A program made the translations under genes and the position numbers. Under the pieces are notes generated by a model. The model did not search any database. It saw only the letters and a list, made by a program, of their open reading frames with translations, and was not told the origin of the DNA. 5,560 nucleotides of DNA from Verrucomicrobiales bacterium (lineage in GTDB: Bacteria > Verrucomicrobiota > Verrucomicrobiia > Verrucomicrobiales > Verrucomicrobiaceae): the NCBI GenBank assembly GCA_003506995.1, contig DNXB01000468.1, forward strand, positions 1,603 through 7,162. The letters are read 5' to 3'. Below are positions 1-5,560 of this stretch, in pieces. Every line of letters starts with the position of its first letter. Positions within the stretch are counted from its first letter, which is position 1.

Positions 1-104
1 CAGAATGAGGAATGCCGAATGAAACCCGAATGCCAAAATGACGAAACTTGGTGCTTCGAACTTCATCATTGATTCGTCATTCGCCATTCTGGTTTCGTCA
101 TTTT
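1..104. repeat. Period-7 GAATGNN intergenic repeat with inverted copies; possible terminator
   Basis: The left edge holds GAATGNN heptads on the plus strand (3-9, 10-16, 17-23, 28-34, with a related AAAATGAC at 35-42). The same heptads occur on the minus strand between 89 and 69. The two sets form inverted repeats. AAAATGACGAAAC at 35-47 is a perfect 13-nt complement of 92-104. GAATGCCGAATGA at 10-22 pairs with 77-89 with one mismatch. CAGAATG at 1-7 pairs with 85-91. The inner arm of the perfect pair includes the DUF6807 stop codon (98-100), so the mRNA can fold a stem of about 13 bp around a 44-nt loop ending in TTTT. That could work as a weak terminator or 3' stabiliser. The stem is AT-rich and not a textbook intrinsic terminator. 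The array may continue to the left of the window. Confidence 0.6.
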
Positions 105-1033
105 TTGGGCTTCGCCGCTTTGCGCTCGGAAGCATTGATGGTGATCGCCGGTGTCGGATCGCTTTTACCGGCGTAGGCATTCCAGGCGCTTTGGAACACA
201 GCGGCATCACGCACATCACCTTCGGCGATGAGCCATTGGTAGCGGAGCTTGAAAGGTGAGTCGGAAGTCGCTTTGCCTTTGGGGAACATGCCGAAGCGGC
301 CGTAGTCGCGGTAGGCGGAGGTGGCGGTGTCTTTTGGGTTGTCGGGGTGATTGAGGATCACGACGGTGAAGGTTTTCCCTTCAACAGTGAAGACCTCGGC
401 GGCCCAGGGCAGGTCTTTGGCTTTGTGGGCGTCGATCTTTTCGCCGGGAAGGATGTAGGTCGTGCTTTGTGTGTCAACGAGTTCGCTGGGGCGGAACTGC
501 GCCCCGGCGTGCTCGGGGTCGCCGCTGATGTCGGCCTCGCCGCTGACGGTTTTGATGGCGCTATTCATCTCGATGCCAAGGTAAAAGGGCTTCGCGGGCG
601 TGGTGAAGGTGAAGCGGCGCTCCTCGGTGACGAAGGGCTCGGTGGTGTCGCCCTGCCAGTCGATGTGCGCGGTGAAGGCGCTGTCGCTCGGCGTGACCTT
701 CGTCACGACCTGATCGCCACCTTTCATGTGCCAGCGGTCATACGATTTGCCGTTGTAGGCAATCTTGCTGAAGCCAAGGAAGATGCCGCGATGATGCGTG
801 AAGGTGAAGCCCGGCCCTTTGGTCAGCCGCGTGGAGCCATCCGCGCTGAAAACGTGCAGATACGGCTTGTAGGTGTCGTGGTGCTTCTCCGGCGTGCTGA
901 GATCATTCGCCATCATGAGCTTGGCGACGACTTTGCCGTCACTGGCGACGGCGACGTGATCTTTGTCCGCGACGGTGATGTCGAAAGCGTGCGCATGAAG
1001 CGCGAGGGCGAGGAATAGCAGGGTGTTTTTCAT
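98..1033 (-). CDS. Secreted DUF6807 family protein ('PmoA-like')
   Basis: This complete 311-residue protein matches the family named DUF6807 or 'methane oxygenase PmoA' in databases. The second name is misleading: apart from its signal peptide the protein has no membrane segment and does not resemble the membrane subunit of particulate methane monooxygenase. Residues 1-16 form a short Sec signal peptide, with likely cleavage after AHA. Family features are KPYLHVF at 56-62, the HHRG motif at 80-83 followed by a Gly/aromatic stretch and W101, GDPEHAG at 171-177, and a beta-rich body with NHPDNP at 228-233. The tail is lysine-rich (KAAKPKK). The ATG overlaps the DUF1501 stop by 4 nt (ATGA), and only a weak AGAAG lies upstream, so translation is probably coupled to DUF1501. 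The substrate is unknown. From memory, relatives often sit near sugar-processing oxidoreductases and DUF1080 proteins, so a role in carbohydrate metabolism outside the cytoplasm is a guess. Confidence 0.85.
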   Translation of the reverse strand: MKNTLLFLALALHAHAFDITVADKDHVAVASDGKVVAKLMMANDLSTPEKHHDTYKPYLHVFSADGSTRLTKGPGFTFTHHRGIFLGFSKIAYNGKSYDRWHMKGGDQVVTKVTPSDSAFTAHIDWQGDTTEPFVTEERRFTFTTPAKPFYLGIEMNSAIKTVSGEADISGDPEHAGAQFRPSELVDTQSTTYILPGEKIDAHKAKDLPWAAEVFTVEGKTFTVVILNHPDNPKDTATSAYRDYGRFGMFPKGKATSDSPFKLRYQWLIAEGDVRDAAVFQSAWNAYAGKSDPTPAITINASERKAAKPKK

Positions 1034-2448
1034 GAGAGTATCTTCTGGATGACTTTGGCTCCTTCGACGCCCGTGAGCTTCGCATCAAGGCCCTGAAACT
1101 TAAAACTGAAAGCGTCGTGCCGGATGCCGAGCTGGTGGAGCATCGTGGCGTGGAGGTCGTGGACGGTGGTGATGTTTTCCTGCGCGGCGTAGCCGAGGTC
1201 GTCGGTGGCGCCGTAGGTGATGCCGCGCTGCACACCGGCACCGGCGAGCCACATGGACATGGCTTTGTTGTGATGATCGCGGCCGATGGGGCCTTTGTTG
1301 CCCTGCGCCATCGGCGTGCGGCCGAATTCGCCGCTGAAGACGATGAGTGTGTCGTCAAACATGCCGCGCTGTTTGAGATCGGTGATGAGGGCCATGCAGG
1401 AACGATCGACTTCTTTGGCACGGATCGGCAATTCCTCGCGCAGGAGGCTGTGGTGGTCCCAGTCGCGGTGGTAGAGCTGGATGAAGCGCGTGCCGCGTTC
1501 GGCCAAACGGCGGGCGAGCAGGCAGTTCGAGGCGAAGGAGCCGTCGCCGGGCTGGCAGCCGTAGAGTTCGAGCGTTTTCGGCCCCTCGGGACGGATGTCC
1601 ATCAGTTCGGGCACGCTGGCCTGCATCTGGAAGGCCATCTCATACTGCGCAATGCGAGTGGTGATCTCGGGATCGTCGCAAAGCGAGGCATGCTGCTTGT
1701 TGAGCGTGTTGATCGCGGCCACATCGGCTCCCTGGCGCTCGCGTGTGACGCCGTTCGGACTCGTGAGATACAAGACGGGATCGCCCTGCGAGCGTAGCTG
1801 CACGCCTTGGAATTTCGACGGCAAAAAGCCGCTGCTCCACTGTCGCGCGGAGATGGGCTGCGGGTTACGGCCTTTGCCGGTGGAGTTGAGCACGACGAAG
1901 CCCGGCAGATTTTCCGCCTCGCTGCCGAGTCCATAGGTCACCCATGAGCCCATGCTGGGCCGTCCGGCGATCTGTGTGCCGGTGTTCATGAACATGTGCG
2001 CCGGATCGTGATTGATCGCGTCCGTGGTCATCGACCGCACGAGGCAGATGTCGTCCGCGACGCTGCCGATGTGCGGCAGCAACTCCGAAAGCTCCATCTG
2101 ACACTTTCCATACTTCTGGAAGCGGAACATCGGCCCTTTGCACACCAGTTTCTGCCCTTGGAGCTGCGCGAGTTGCTGCCCCTTCGTGAACGACTCCGGC
2201 ATCGGGTGTCCGTCCATCTCCGCGAGCTTTGGTTTGTAGTCGAACAGCTCCAATTGCGACGGTCCGCCCGCCATCGTGAGCCAGATGACGCGCTTCGCTT
2301 TCTGCGGAAACGGCAAGGTGCCAAGCACGCCGCGTGATGCTGCGCGAAGAAGCCCTGGGCTCATCAGTGAGGCCAAAGCTACGCTGCCGAGTCCCTGAGA
2401 GGCTCGGCCTAAAAAGACGCGGCGAGTTTGAGCACTAATGAGGTTCAT
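1030..2448 (-). CDS. DUF1501 family protein with Tat signal (alkaline phosphatase/sulfatase-like fold)
   Basis: This is a complete 472-residue DUF1501 protein, the usual partner of DUF1549/DUF1553 proteins in Planctomycetota and Verrucomicrobiota. The N-terminus has a twin-arginine signal (TRRVFLG at 8-14, then a hydrophobic stretch to about 34), predicting export in folded form. Family landmarks in order are MAGGPSQLELFDYKP (59-73), INHDPAHMFMNTG (145-157), a His/Asp cluster RDWDHHS (328-334), GEFGRTP (373-379), GRDHH (389-393), and HDLHATMLHQLG (430-441) near the C-terminus. The family is related to the alkaline phosphatase/sulfatase superfamily, and the His/Asp clusters are plausible metal ligands. 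I see no sulfatase C/S-x-P-x-R active-site motif, so sulfatase activity should not be assumed. No clear Shine-Dalgarno precedes the ATG at 2448, but it is the start that leaves the Tat motif at the expected place. The gene diverges from the antitoxin gene and overlaps the DUF6807 start by 4 nt. Confidence 0.93.
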   Translation of the reverse strand: MNLISAQTRRVFLGRASQGLGSVALASLMSPGLLRAASRGVLGTLPFPQKAKRVIWLTMAGGPSQLELFDYKPKLAEMDGHPMPESFTKGQQLAQLQGQKLVCKGPMFRFQKYGKCQMELSELLPHIGSVADDICLVRSMTTDAINHDPAHMFMNTGTQIAGRPSMGSWVTYGLGSEAENLPGFVVLNSTGKGRNPQPISARQWSSGFLPSKFQGVQLRSQGDPVLYLTSPNGVTRERQGADVAAINTLNKQHASLCDDPEITTRIAQYEMAFQMQASVPELMDIRPEGPKTLELYGCQPGDGSFASNCLLARRLAERGTRFIQLYHRDWDHHSLLREELPIRAKEVDRSCMALITDLKQRGMFDDTLIVFSGEFGRTPMAQGNKGPIGRDHHNKAMSMWLAGAGVQRGITYGATDDLGYAAQENITTVHDLHATMLHQLGIRHDAFSFKFQGLDAKLTGVEGAKVIQKILS

Positions 2449-2484
2449 GATGCGTGATGGAATTGAAACTTGCCCGGGAAACCA

Positions 2485-2844
2485 ATGTCAGCCATCATGT
2501 CAGACATGAAAACCAAGGCCGCTGCGAAGAAATCTGTCAAACACCGTGCTCCCGCCGCCGCGGCTGTGCGCGACACCTTCACTGTCCGTGAGATGAATCG
2601 TCGTCCACAAGCTGTGCTGACAGCCGCTCGTTTGCTGGGGAGTGTGACCATCCGCAGCCGTGATGGCGGCGACTTTGTGGTGACGCCCAAGCAAACCACC
2701 CCCAACAAGCGTGTGCAGGAGGCTGAAGCTTTTGTGGAGCGCCAGCGAGCTTTTCGCGAAAAGTTACGCTCCATGGGATTTGTCCCGCCTTCCAAAGAAG
2801 ATTCGGAACGCATCGCACGGATGATCGCGGGAGATGATCCATGA
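2485..2844 (+). CDS. Putative type II antitoxin, Phd/YefM-like
   Basis: The product is 119 residues if the ATG at 2485 is used. The core (about residues 32-69) begins FTVREMNRRPQAVL and continues with a beta hairpin (SVTIRSRDGGDFVVTPK). This is the layout of Phd/YefM-type DNA-binding antitoxins, where a short helix is followed by a strand-turn-strand. The charged helical C-terminus (about 77-119, ending MIAGDDP) is the expected toxin-wrapping part. An unusual Lys/Ala-rich N-terminal tail (about residues 9-27) precedes the core. The start is uncertain: TTG 2470, ATG 2485, ATG 2497 and ATG 2506 are all in frame, and a stop at 2464-2466 limits further extension. I chose 2485 because GGGAA lies at 2476-2480, four bases upstream. 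The stop overlaps the toxin ATG by 4 nt, the classic arrangement for antitoxin-first modules. The assignment rests on motif shape and neighbour, not on a search. Confidence 0.75.
   Translation: MSAIMSDMKTKAAAKKSVKHRAPAAAAVRDTFTVREMNRRPQAVLTAARLLGSVTIRSRDGGDFVVTPKQTTPNKRVQEAEAFVERQRAFREKLRSMGFVPPSKEDSERIARMIAGDDP
2495..2509. promoter_or_regulatory. 15-bp palindrome at antitoxin start; candidate autoregulatory operator
   Basis: TCATGTC-A-GACATGA is a perfect inverted repeat with 7-bp arms around one central base. It overlaps the alternative start codons at 2497 and 2506. The left-arm sequence ATGTCAG also occurs as a direct copy at 2485-2491, twelve bases before its copy at 2497-2503. Phd/YefM and VapB-type antitoxins repress their own operons by binding short palindromes near the promoter or start, so this is a reasonable operator candidate. 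I could not identify convincing -10/-35 boxes; TTGAAA at 2463-2468 is the only -35-like hexamer nearby. Binding here could also affect the divergent DUF1501 gene, whose start is 46 bases away. Confidence 0.4.
2829..2833 (+). promoter_or_regulatory. Shine-Dalgarno of the PIN toxin gene
   Basis: GGGAG sits seven bases before the ATG at 2841, inside the last codons of the antitoxin gene. It supports that ATG as the toxin start and indicates translation in tandem with the antitoxin. Confidence 0.6.
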
Positions 2845-3296
2845 TTTACGCTGACACGAATTTCTTTACGAACACGCTTGTGGACATGTCCCACCGGAGT
2901 GAGGCGGAAGGATTGCTGATCGAGTCCCCGCTCAGGCTTCCAGTGACGTGGTTGCACCGCCTGGAAGTCGTCAACGCCCTCCGGCAATGCGTCTTTCTGA
3001 CAAGACAGGGGATGCAGCAGTTGCGAGTCACTGCGGAGCTTGCCTCTGCAGCCGAGGCCCGTTTTTTCGATGAAGTTGACCTGGGCATTCATTATCAACA
3101 CTCGTCCATCCACCCTGAGACTGTCGAAACCATGTTTCGCGATCTCTCCCATCGGCACACCGCCAAGGAAGGCTTTCGCACCTACGACATTCTGCACGTT
3201 GCTTCCGCGCTGGTACTCGGGTGCGACACGTTTTGGAGCTTTGATGCCAAAGCAAAGAAGCTCGCGAAGCTGGAAGGCCTGGCGGTGAACGCATAG
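2841..3296 (+). CDS. PIN-domain toxin, VapC-like ribonuclease
   Basis: The 151-residue product is a PIN-domain protein of usual VapC length. It starts MIYADTNFF, placing the first acidic metal ligand at D5. The other three expected acidic residues are present: E42 (in HRLEVVNALR), D116 (in TYDILHVASAL) and D135 (in FWSFDAKAKKLA). The full set suggests an active Mg2+/Mn2+-dependent endoribonuclease. VapC toxins cut specific RNAs, often tRNAs or rRNA, and stop translation until bound by antitoxin; the target here cannot be read from the sequence. The ATG overlaps the antitoxin stop (ATGA) and follows a good ribosome binding site. The gene ends 20 nt from the convergent end of the small membrane-protein gene, with no convincing terminator hairpin between them. 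By motif this is a confident PIN call; the name VapC is by analogy, since the partner looks Phd/YefM-like. Confidence 0.9.
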   Translation: MIYADTNFFTNTLVDMSHRSEAEGLLIESPLRLPVTWLHRLEVVNALRQCVFLTRQGMQQLRVTAELASAAEARFFDEVDLGIHYQHSSIHPETVETMFRDLSHRHTAKEGFRTYDILHVASALVLGCDTFWSFDAKAKKLAKLEGLAVNA

Positions 3297-3316
3297 TTCG
3301 CTGGTGGCAGTTATCG

Positions 3317-3634
3317 TCATGTCTGGCTGTCATCACCGATGTCATCGCGACACCATGCGATCCCGCACTGGGAACAGTCGTGGATGCAGCGAAACTTGGG
3401 AGAGTCGCCGATGTAGTCTCGACGGAAGCGAAGAAGACCGCCGCACCCCGGGCAGCGTCGTCTGTAATAAAGAAAAGCGAACGTCACCATTCCGAAAATC
3501 AAACTGGAAGCGGTCACGAGCTCATGGGCCTGCTGAAGCGTCATCACAACGACGGCCGCGAACAAGGCGAACGATCCGGCATAGGCGGCGGCACGACTCA
3601 CCGAGGGAGGTGGCAATGGCTTCTCTATCATCAT
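3317..3634 (-). CDS. Small two-helix membrane protein with zinc-ribbon-like tail
   Basis: I do not recognise a named family for this 105-residue product. Two hydrophobic segments are visible, at about residues 15-33 (alanine/valine-rich) and 40-57 (ending FAFLYYRRR). They form a hairpin whose tail probably faces the cytoplasm, because RRR follows the second helix. The tail carries CPGCGG (C61, C64) and CSQCG (C87, C90), which resemble the two knuckles of a zinc ribbon, plus C83 and C95. The gene starts 3 nt after the DUF1553 stop and has no clear Shine-Dalgarno, so translation by reinitiation is likely. A second ATG directly follows the first, so the start could shift by one codon. The reading frame is favoured over its antisense because it has membrane helices and paired cysteines and joins the upstream gene. 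The function is unknown; metal binding is inferred from the cysteine spacing. Confidence 0.7.
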   Translation of the reverse strand: MMIEKPLPPPSVSRAAAYAGSFALFAAVVVMTLQQAHELVTASSLIFGMVTFAFLYYRRRCPGCGGLLRFRRDYIGDSPKFRCIHDCSQCGIAWCRDDIGDDSQT

Positions 3635-3637
3635 GGC

Positions 3638-5560
3638 TCAGCTTCGTGTGATCGTTTCGTGCAGATTCATGAGCACACGGGCGACATGCGTCCAGGCGGC
3701 GAGTTCGCTCTTGTTCAGATCTGCGGGTGTGGGAGCCTCGCCGGTCTTGAGCAGGGCTTCAGCGGCGGCTGTGTCCTTCGTGTAGTCGGCGAGGTGCTTC
3801 TCAAACAAGGTGGAGATCGTTTTCATCTCGTCAGCGCTTGGCTGGCGCTGCAACGCCTGCTGGCAGGCCCAGGTGATGCGTTTTGCGGCATCGCCTTCGC
3901 TTTGAAGAATCCGCGTGGCGAAGGCGCGGGCGGCCTCGACGTACGTCGGGTCATTCAGCAAGACCAATGCCTGCTGCGGAATGTTCGAGCGGTTGCGCTC
4001 GGCGGTGCATTCTTCGCGGCTGGGGGCGTCGAAAGCGACCAACGATGGATGCAGGAAGCTGCGCTGCCACCAGGTGTACATGCCGCGACGATACAGGCTT
4101 TCGCCGCTGTCGTTCTGCCACTCGCGGGTGGGGAAGTTGAGGTTTTCCCAGTATTTGGCAGGCTGGTAGGGCTTCACGCTGGGGCCGCCGATTTTGGGAA
4201 CGAGCAGGCCGGAGATGGCGAGCGCGTTGTCGCGCACGATTTCGGCATCAAGGCGGAAAGCGCTCTGGCGGGCGCATTCGCGGTTGTAGGGATCGGCGGC
4301 GGTGAGTTCTTTCGTGGAAGTGCTGACTTGTTTATAGGTCTCGCTACTCACGATGCTGCGCACCATGTGCTGGAAGTCCCAGCCGCTGTCCATGAACTCG
4401 CACGCGAGCCAGTCGAGCAGCGCAGGATTCACCGGCGGCTCGCCTTGAGCGCCGAGATCATCGAGCACCTTGCTCAAACCGGTGCCGAAGAACTGCTTCC
4501 ACAAGCGGTTCATCACGGTGCGGGCGGTGAGCGGATTGTCTTTGGAGACAAGCCACTGCGCGAGGTCGAGGCGCGTGAGGTCGCGGCCTTCGATCTTCGG
4601 TTTGGGCAAAAAGCTAGGCAGTGATGCCTTCACGACCTCGCCGCTTTCGTTCATCCAATCACCACGCGGCAGGATGCGCACGGTGCGTTTCGCGGTGTCG
4701 CTGATGGAGACGATGCACTTCGGCGCGGCGGCCTCGAAGTCGGCTTTTTCCTTCTCTGTGGTGGCGAGCTGGGTGCGGGTGGCGGCGAGCTCGGGCGCGA
4801 TCTGCTTGTAGGCTTCGGCGAGTTTTTGTTTTTGCGGCGCGGTGCGTTTGTCGGCGGGCGCTTTGAGGATGTCGGCGATCTCTTTCGCTGGAAGCGCGAT
4901 GGCCGGGGCGCGGATGGGCGCGGCTGCGGTGGTGGAGTTGAGCCGCAGGTTGGCGATCTCGTGGTTGCCATCATGTGCAAAGCTCAGCGTGAGTGTGACG
5001 AGGGCCTCCGCATCGGCATGTGGCTGGGCGAGTTCGAGGTAGAGCGACTGATCCGCGCCGGTGGCACCGAGCACGGCCCAGCCGTTGAGCTTTTGGTCGG
5101 CGATGCCGTCGATGGTGTTTTTCGCGGGGAAGTTTGGCTGCTCAAAGGTGGCGCTGGCGTGGGCGATGGGGAGCTTCTCCTGCTTGTTTTTGCGGCCGAT
5201 GGTCAAAGCGATCTCGCTGAGGGCGAAGTTGCCGTTTGAGGCGAGTCCGATGCCGGGCGATTTTTCCTTCAGGGCATCCAAGCGGATGCCAGTGGTGCTT
5301 TTCGGGAGCTGCGCGGTGATCGTGTAGGTTTCGGTGCCGTCGTTTTGCTTTCGTTCATCGCGCTTTTTGTCGATGCTGCCGCGCACGATGCCGTCTTTGT
5401 CGGCTTTGAGTGTGATGTTCTTTTTTGCGGCGACGGCGGTGAGCGGTTTCAAAGGCTGCCACAGGCTGTTGGCGGTGGTGGCTTCGAGCGCCTTCGCTTC
5501 CCACGCGGCCTGCGCAGGAGCGAGTTCGGGACGGGGTTTGGCAAACTCAGCCTGAAGCGC
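3638..5560 (-). CDS. DUF1553 (PSD1-type) protein, C-terminal part; 5' end outside window
   Basis: The frame stays open to the right edge, so about 640 C-terminal residues are visible and the start is missing. The TTG at 5452 is internal: the codons before it (5560-5453) read a typical family segment ending LWQPLK. In order, the visible part has a beta-rich region containing IDG and GWAV (about 5107-5062), resembling the discoid-like module common in these proteins. A Lys/Glu/Ala-rich helical linker, possibly coiled-coil, follows (about 4900-4730), then LPRGDW (4672-4655) and the DUF1553 domain (about 4570-3700). The domain includes NRLWKQFFGTGL, DDLGAQGEPP, RLDAEIVRDNAL, RRGMYTWWQRS and IPQQALVLLNDP, and ends ARVLMNLHETITRS. 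Full-length relatives usually carry a signal peptide, a planctomycete cytochrome-c-like domain and DUF1549 upstream; none of these can be checked here. The role is probably in the envelope, with reaction unknown. The usual next gene is DUF1501; here it lies about 1.2 kb further on. Confidence 0.92.
   Translation of the reverse strand, partial: ALQAEFAKPRPELAPAQAAWEAKALEATTANSLWQPLKPLTAVAAKKNITLKADKDGIVRGSIDKKRDERKQNDGTETYTITAQLPKSTTGIRLDALKEKSPGIGLASNGNFALSEIALTIGRKNKQEKLPIAHASATFEQPNFPAKNTIDGIADQKLNGWAVLGATGADQSLYLELAQPHADAEALVTLTLSFAHDGNHEIANLRLNSTTAAAPIRAPAIALPAKEIADILKAPADKRTAPQKQKLAEAYKQIAPELAATRTQLATTEKEKADFEAAAPKCIVSISDTAKRTVRILPRGDWMNESGEVVKASLPSFLPKPKIEGRDLTRLDLAQWLVSKDNPLTARTVMNRLWKQFFGTGLSKVLDDLGAQGEPPVNPALLDWLACEFMDSGWDFQHMVRSIVSSETYKQVSTSTKELTAADPYNRECARQSAFRLDAEIVRDNALAISGLLVPKIGGPSVKPYQPAKYWENLNFPTREWQNDSGESLYRRGMYTWWQRSFLHPSLVAFDAPSREECTAERNRSNIPQQALVLLNDPTYVEAARAFATRILQSEGDAAKRITWACQQALQRQPSADEMKTISTLFEKHLADYTKDTAAAEALLKTGEAPTPADLNKSELAAWTHVARVLMNLHETITRS

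Noticed and set aside
98..1033. Methane oxidation suggested by the database name PmoA
   Set aside because: The protein has a signal peptide and a soluble beta-rich body, not the multi-helix membrane subunit of methane monooxygenase, and no other methane genes are nearby.
347..1797. Long plus-strand frames opposite DUF6807 and DUF1501 (347-1018 and 1117-1797)
   Set aside because: Both lie antisense to confidently assigned genes and show no family features of their own.
1030..2448. Calling the DUF1501 protein a sulfatase
   Set aside because: No C/S-x-P-x-R formylglycine motif is present, so only the distant superfamily relationship is supported.
2445..3320. A 291-codon open frame on the minus strand opposite the toxin-antitoxin genes
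   Set aside because: It lacks any recognisable motif or domain-like pattern, while the plus strand encodes a PIN domain with all four acidic residues and an antitoxin in classic overlap. It is an antisense shadow of GC-rich coding sequence.
3297..3345. Possible bidirectional terminator between the convergent genes
   Set aside because: Only short direct GTCATC repeats are visible; I found no stem of useful length followed by a T-run on either strand.
3380..4624. A 414-codon open frame on the plus strand
   Set aside because: It runs antisense to the DUF1553 domain, which is strongly supported by family motifs. Its translation is low-complexity Gly/Ala/Val/Arg-rich text typical of shadows.
5380..5452. 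TTG at 5452 as the start of the DUF1553 protein
   Set aside because: The frame continues without a stop to the window edge, and the upstream codons read like conserved family sequence, so the gene is cut by the window rather than starting there.

Overview
The window looks like a piece of a Verrucomicrobiota or Planctomycetota chromosome. The main evidence is two protein families that are greatly expanded in those phyla and often encoded side by side: a DUF1553 (PSD1-type) protein and a Tat-exported DUF1501 protein. A period-7 GAATGNN intergenic repeat at the left edge is, from memory, also familiar in these phyla. I lean towards Verrucomicrobiota, but the sequence alone does not settle it.

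Layout, right to left, because most genes lie on the minus strand. (1) 5560-3638: the C-terminal part of a large DUF1553 protein whose start lies beyond the right edge. (2) 3634-3317: a 105-residue protein with two membrane segments and a cysteine-rich zinc-ribbon-like tail, only 3 nt behind the DUF1553 stop. (3) 2485-3296, on the plus strand: a two-gene type II toxin-antitoxin module, with a Phd/YefM-like antitoxin overlapping a PIN-domain (VapC-like) toxin by 4 nt. (4) 2448-1030, minus: a complete DUF1501 protein with a twin-arginine signal. (5) 1033-98, minus: a secreted DUF6807 ('PmoA-like') protein overlapping the DUF1501 stop by 4 nt. (6) 1-104: GAATGNN heptad repeats in both orientations. 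They form inverted repeats just after, and partly within, the end of the DUF6807 gene, and may act as its terminator.

The DUF1553 and DUF1501 genes are probably the two halves of one exported system. In these bacteria the pair is usually adjacent and is thought to act in the cell envelope, perhaps on complex polysaccharides, although no reaction is established. Here the halves are separated by the small membrane gene and by the oppositely oriented toxin-antitoxin module, which fits tightly into the gap (about 20 nt on the toxin side, 36 nt on the antitoxin side). The simplest reading is that the module was inserted into, or carried with, a formerly continuous minus-strand operon. It follows that DUF1501-DUF6807 either has its own promoter next to the antitoxin start or depends on transcription running antisense through the module.

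I do not see a clearly new biological system. The points most worth a second look are the small zinc-ribbon membrane protein, the toxin-antitoxin interruption, a 15-bp palindrome at the antitoxin start, and the heptad repeat. There are no rRNA or tRNA genes, CRISPR arrays or transposases in the window, and no stretch over 300 bases lacks a gene.
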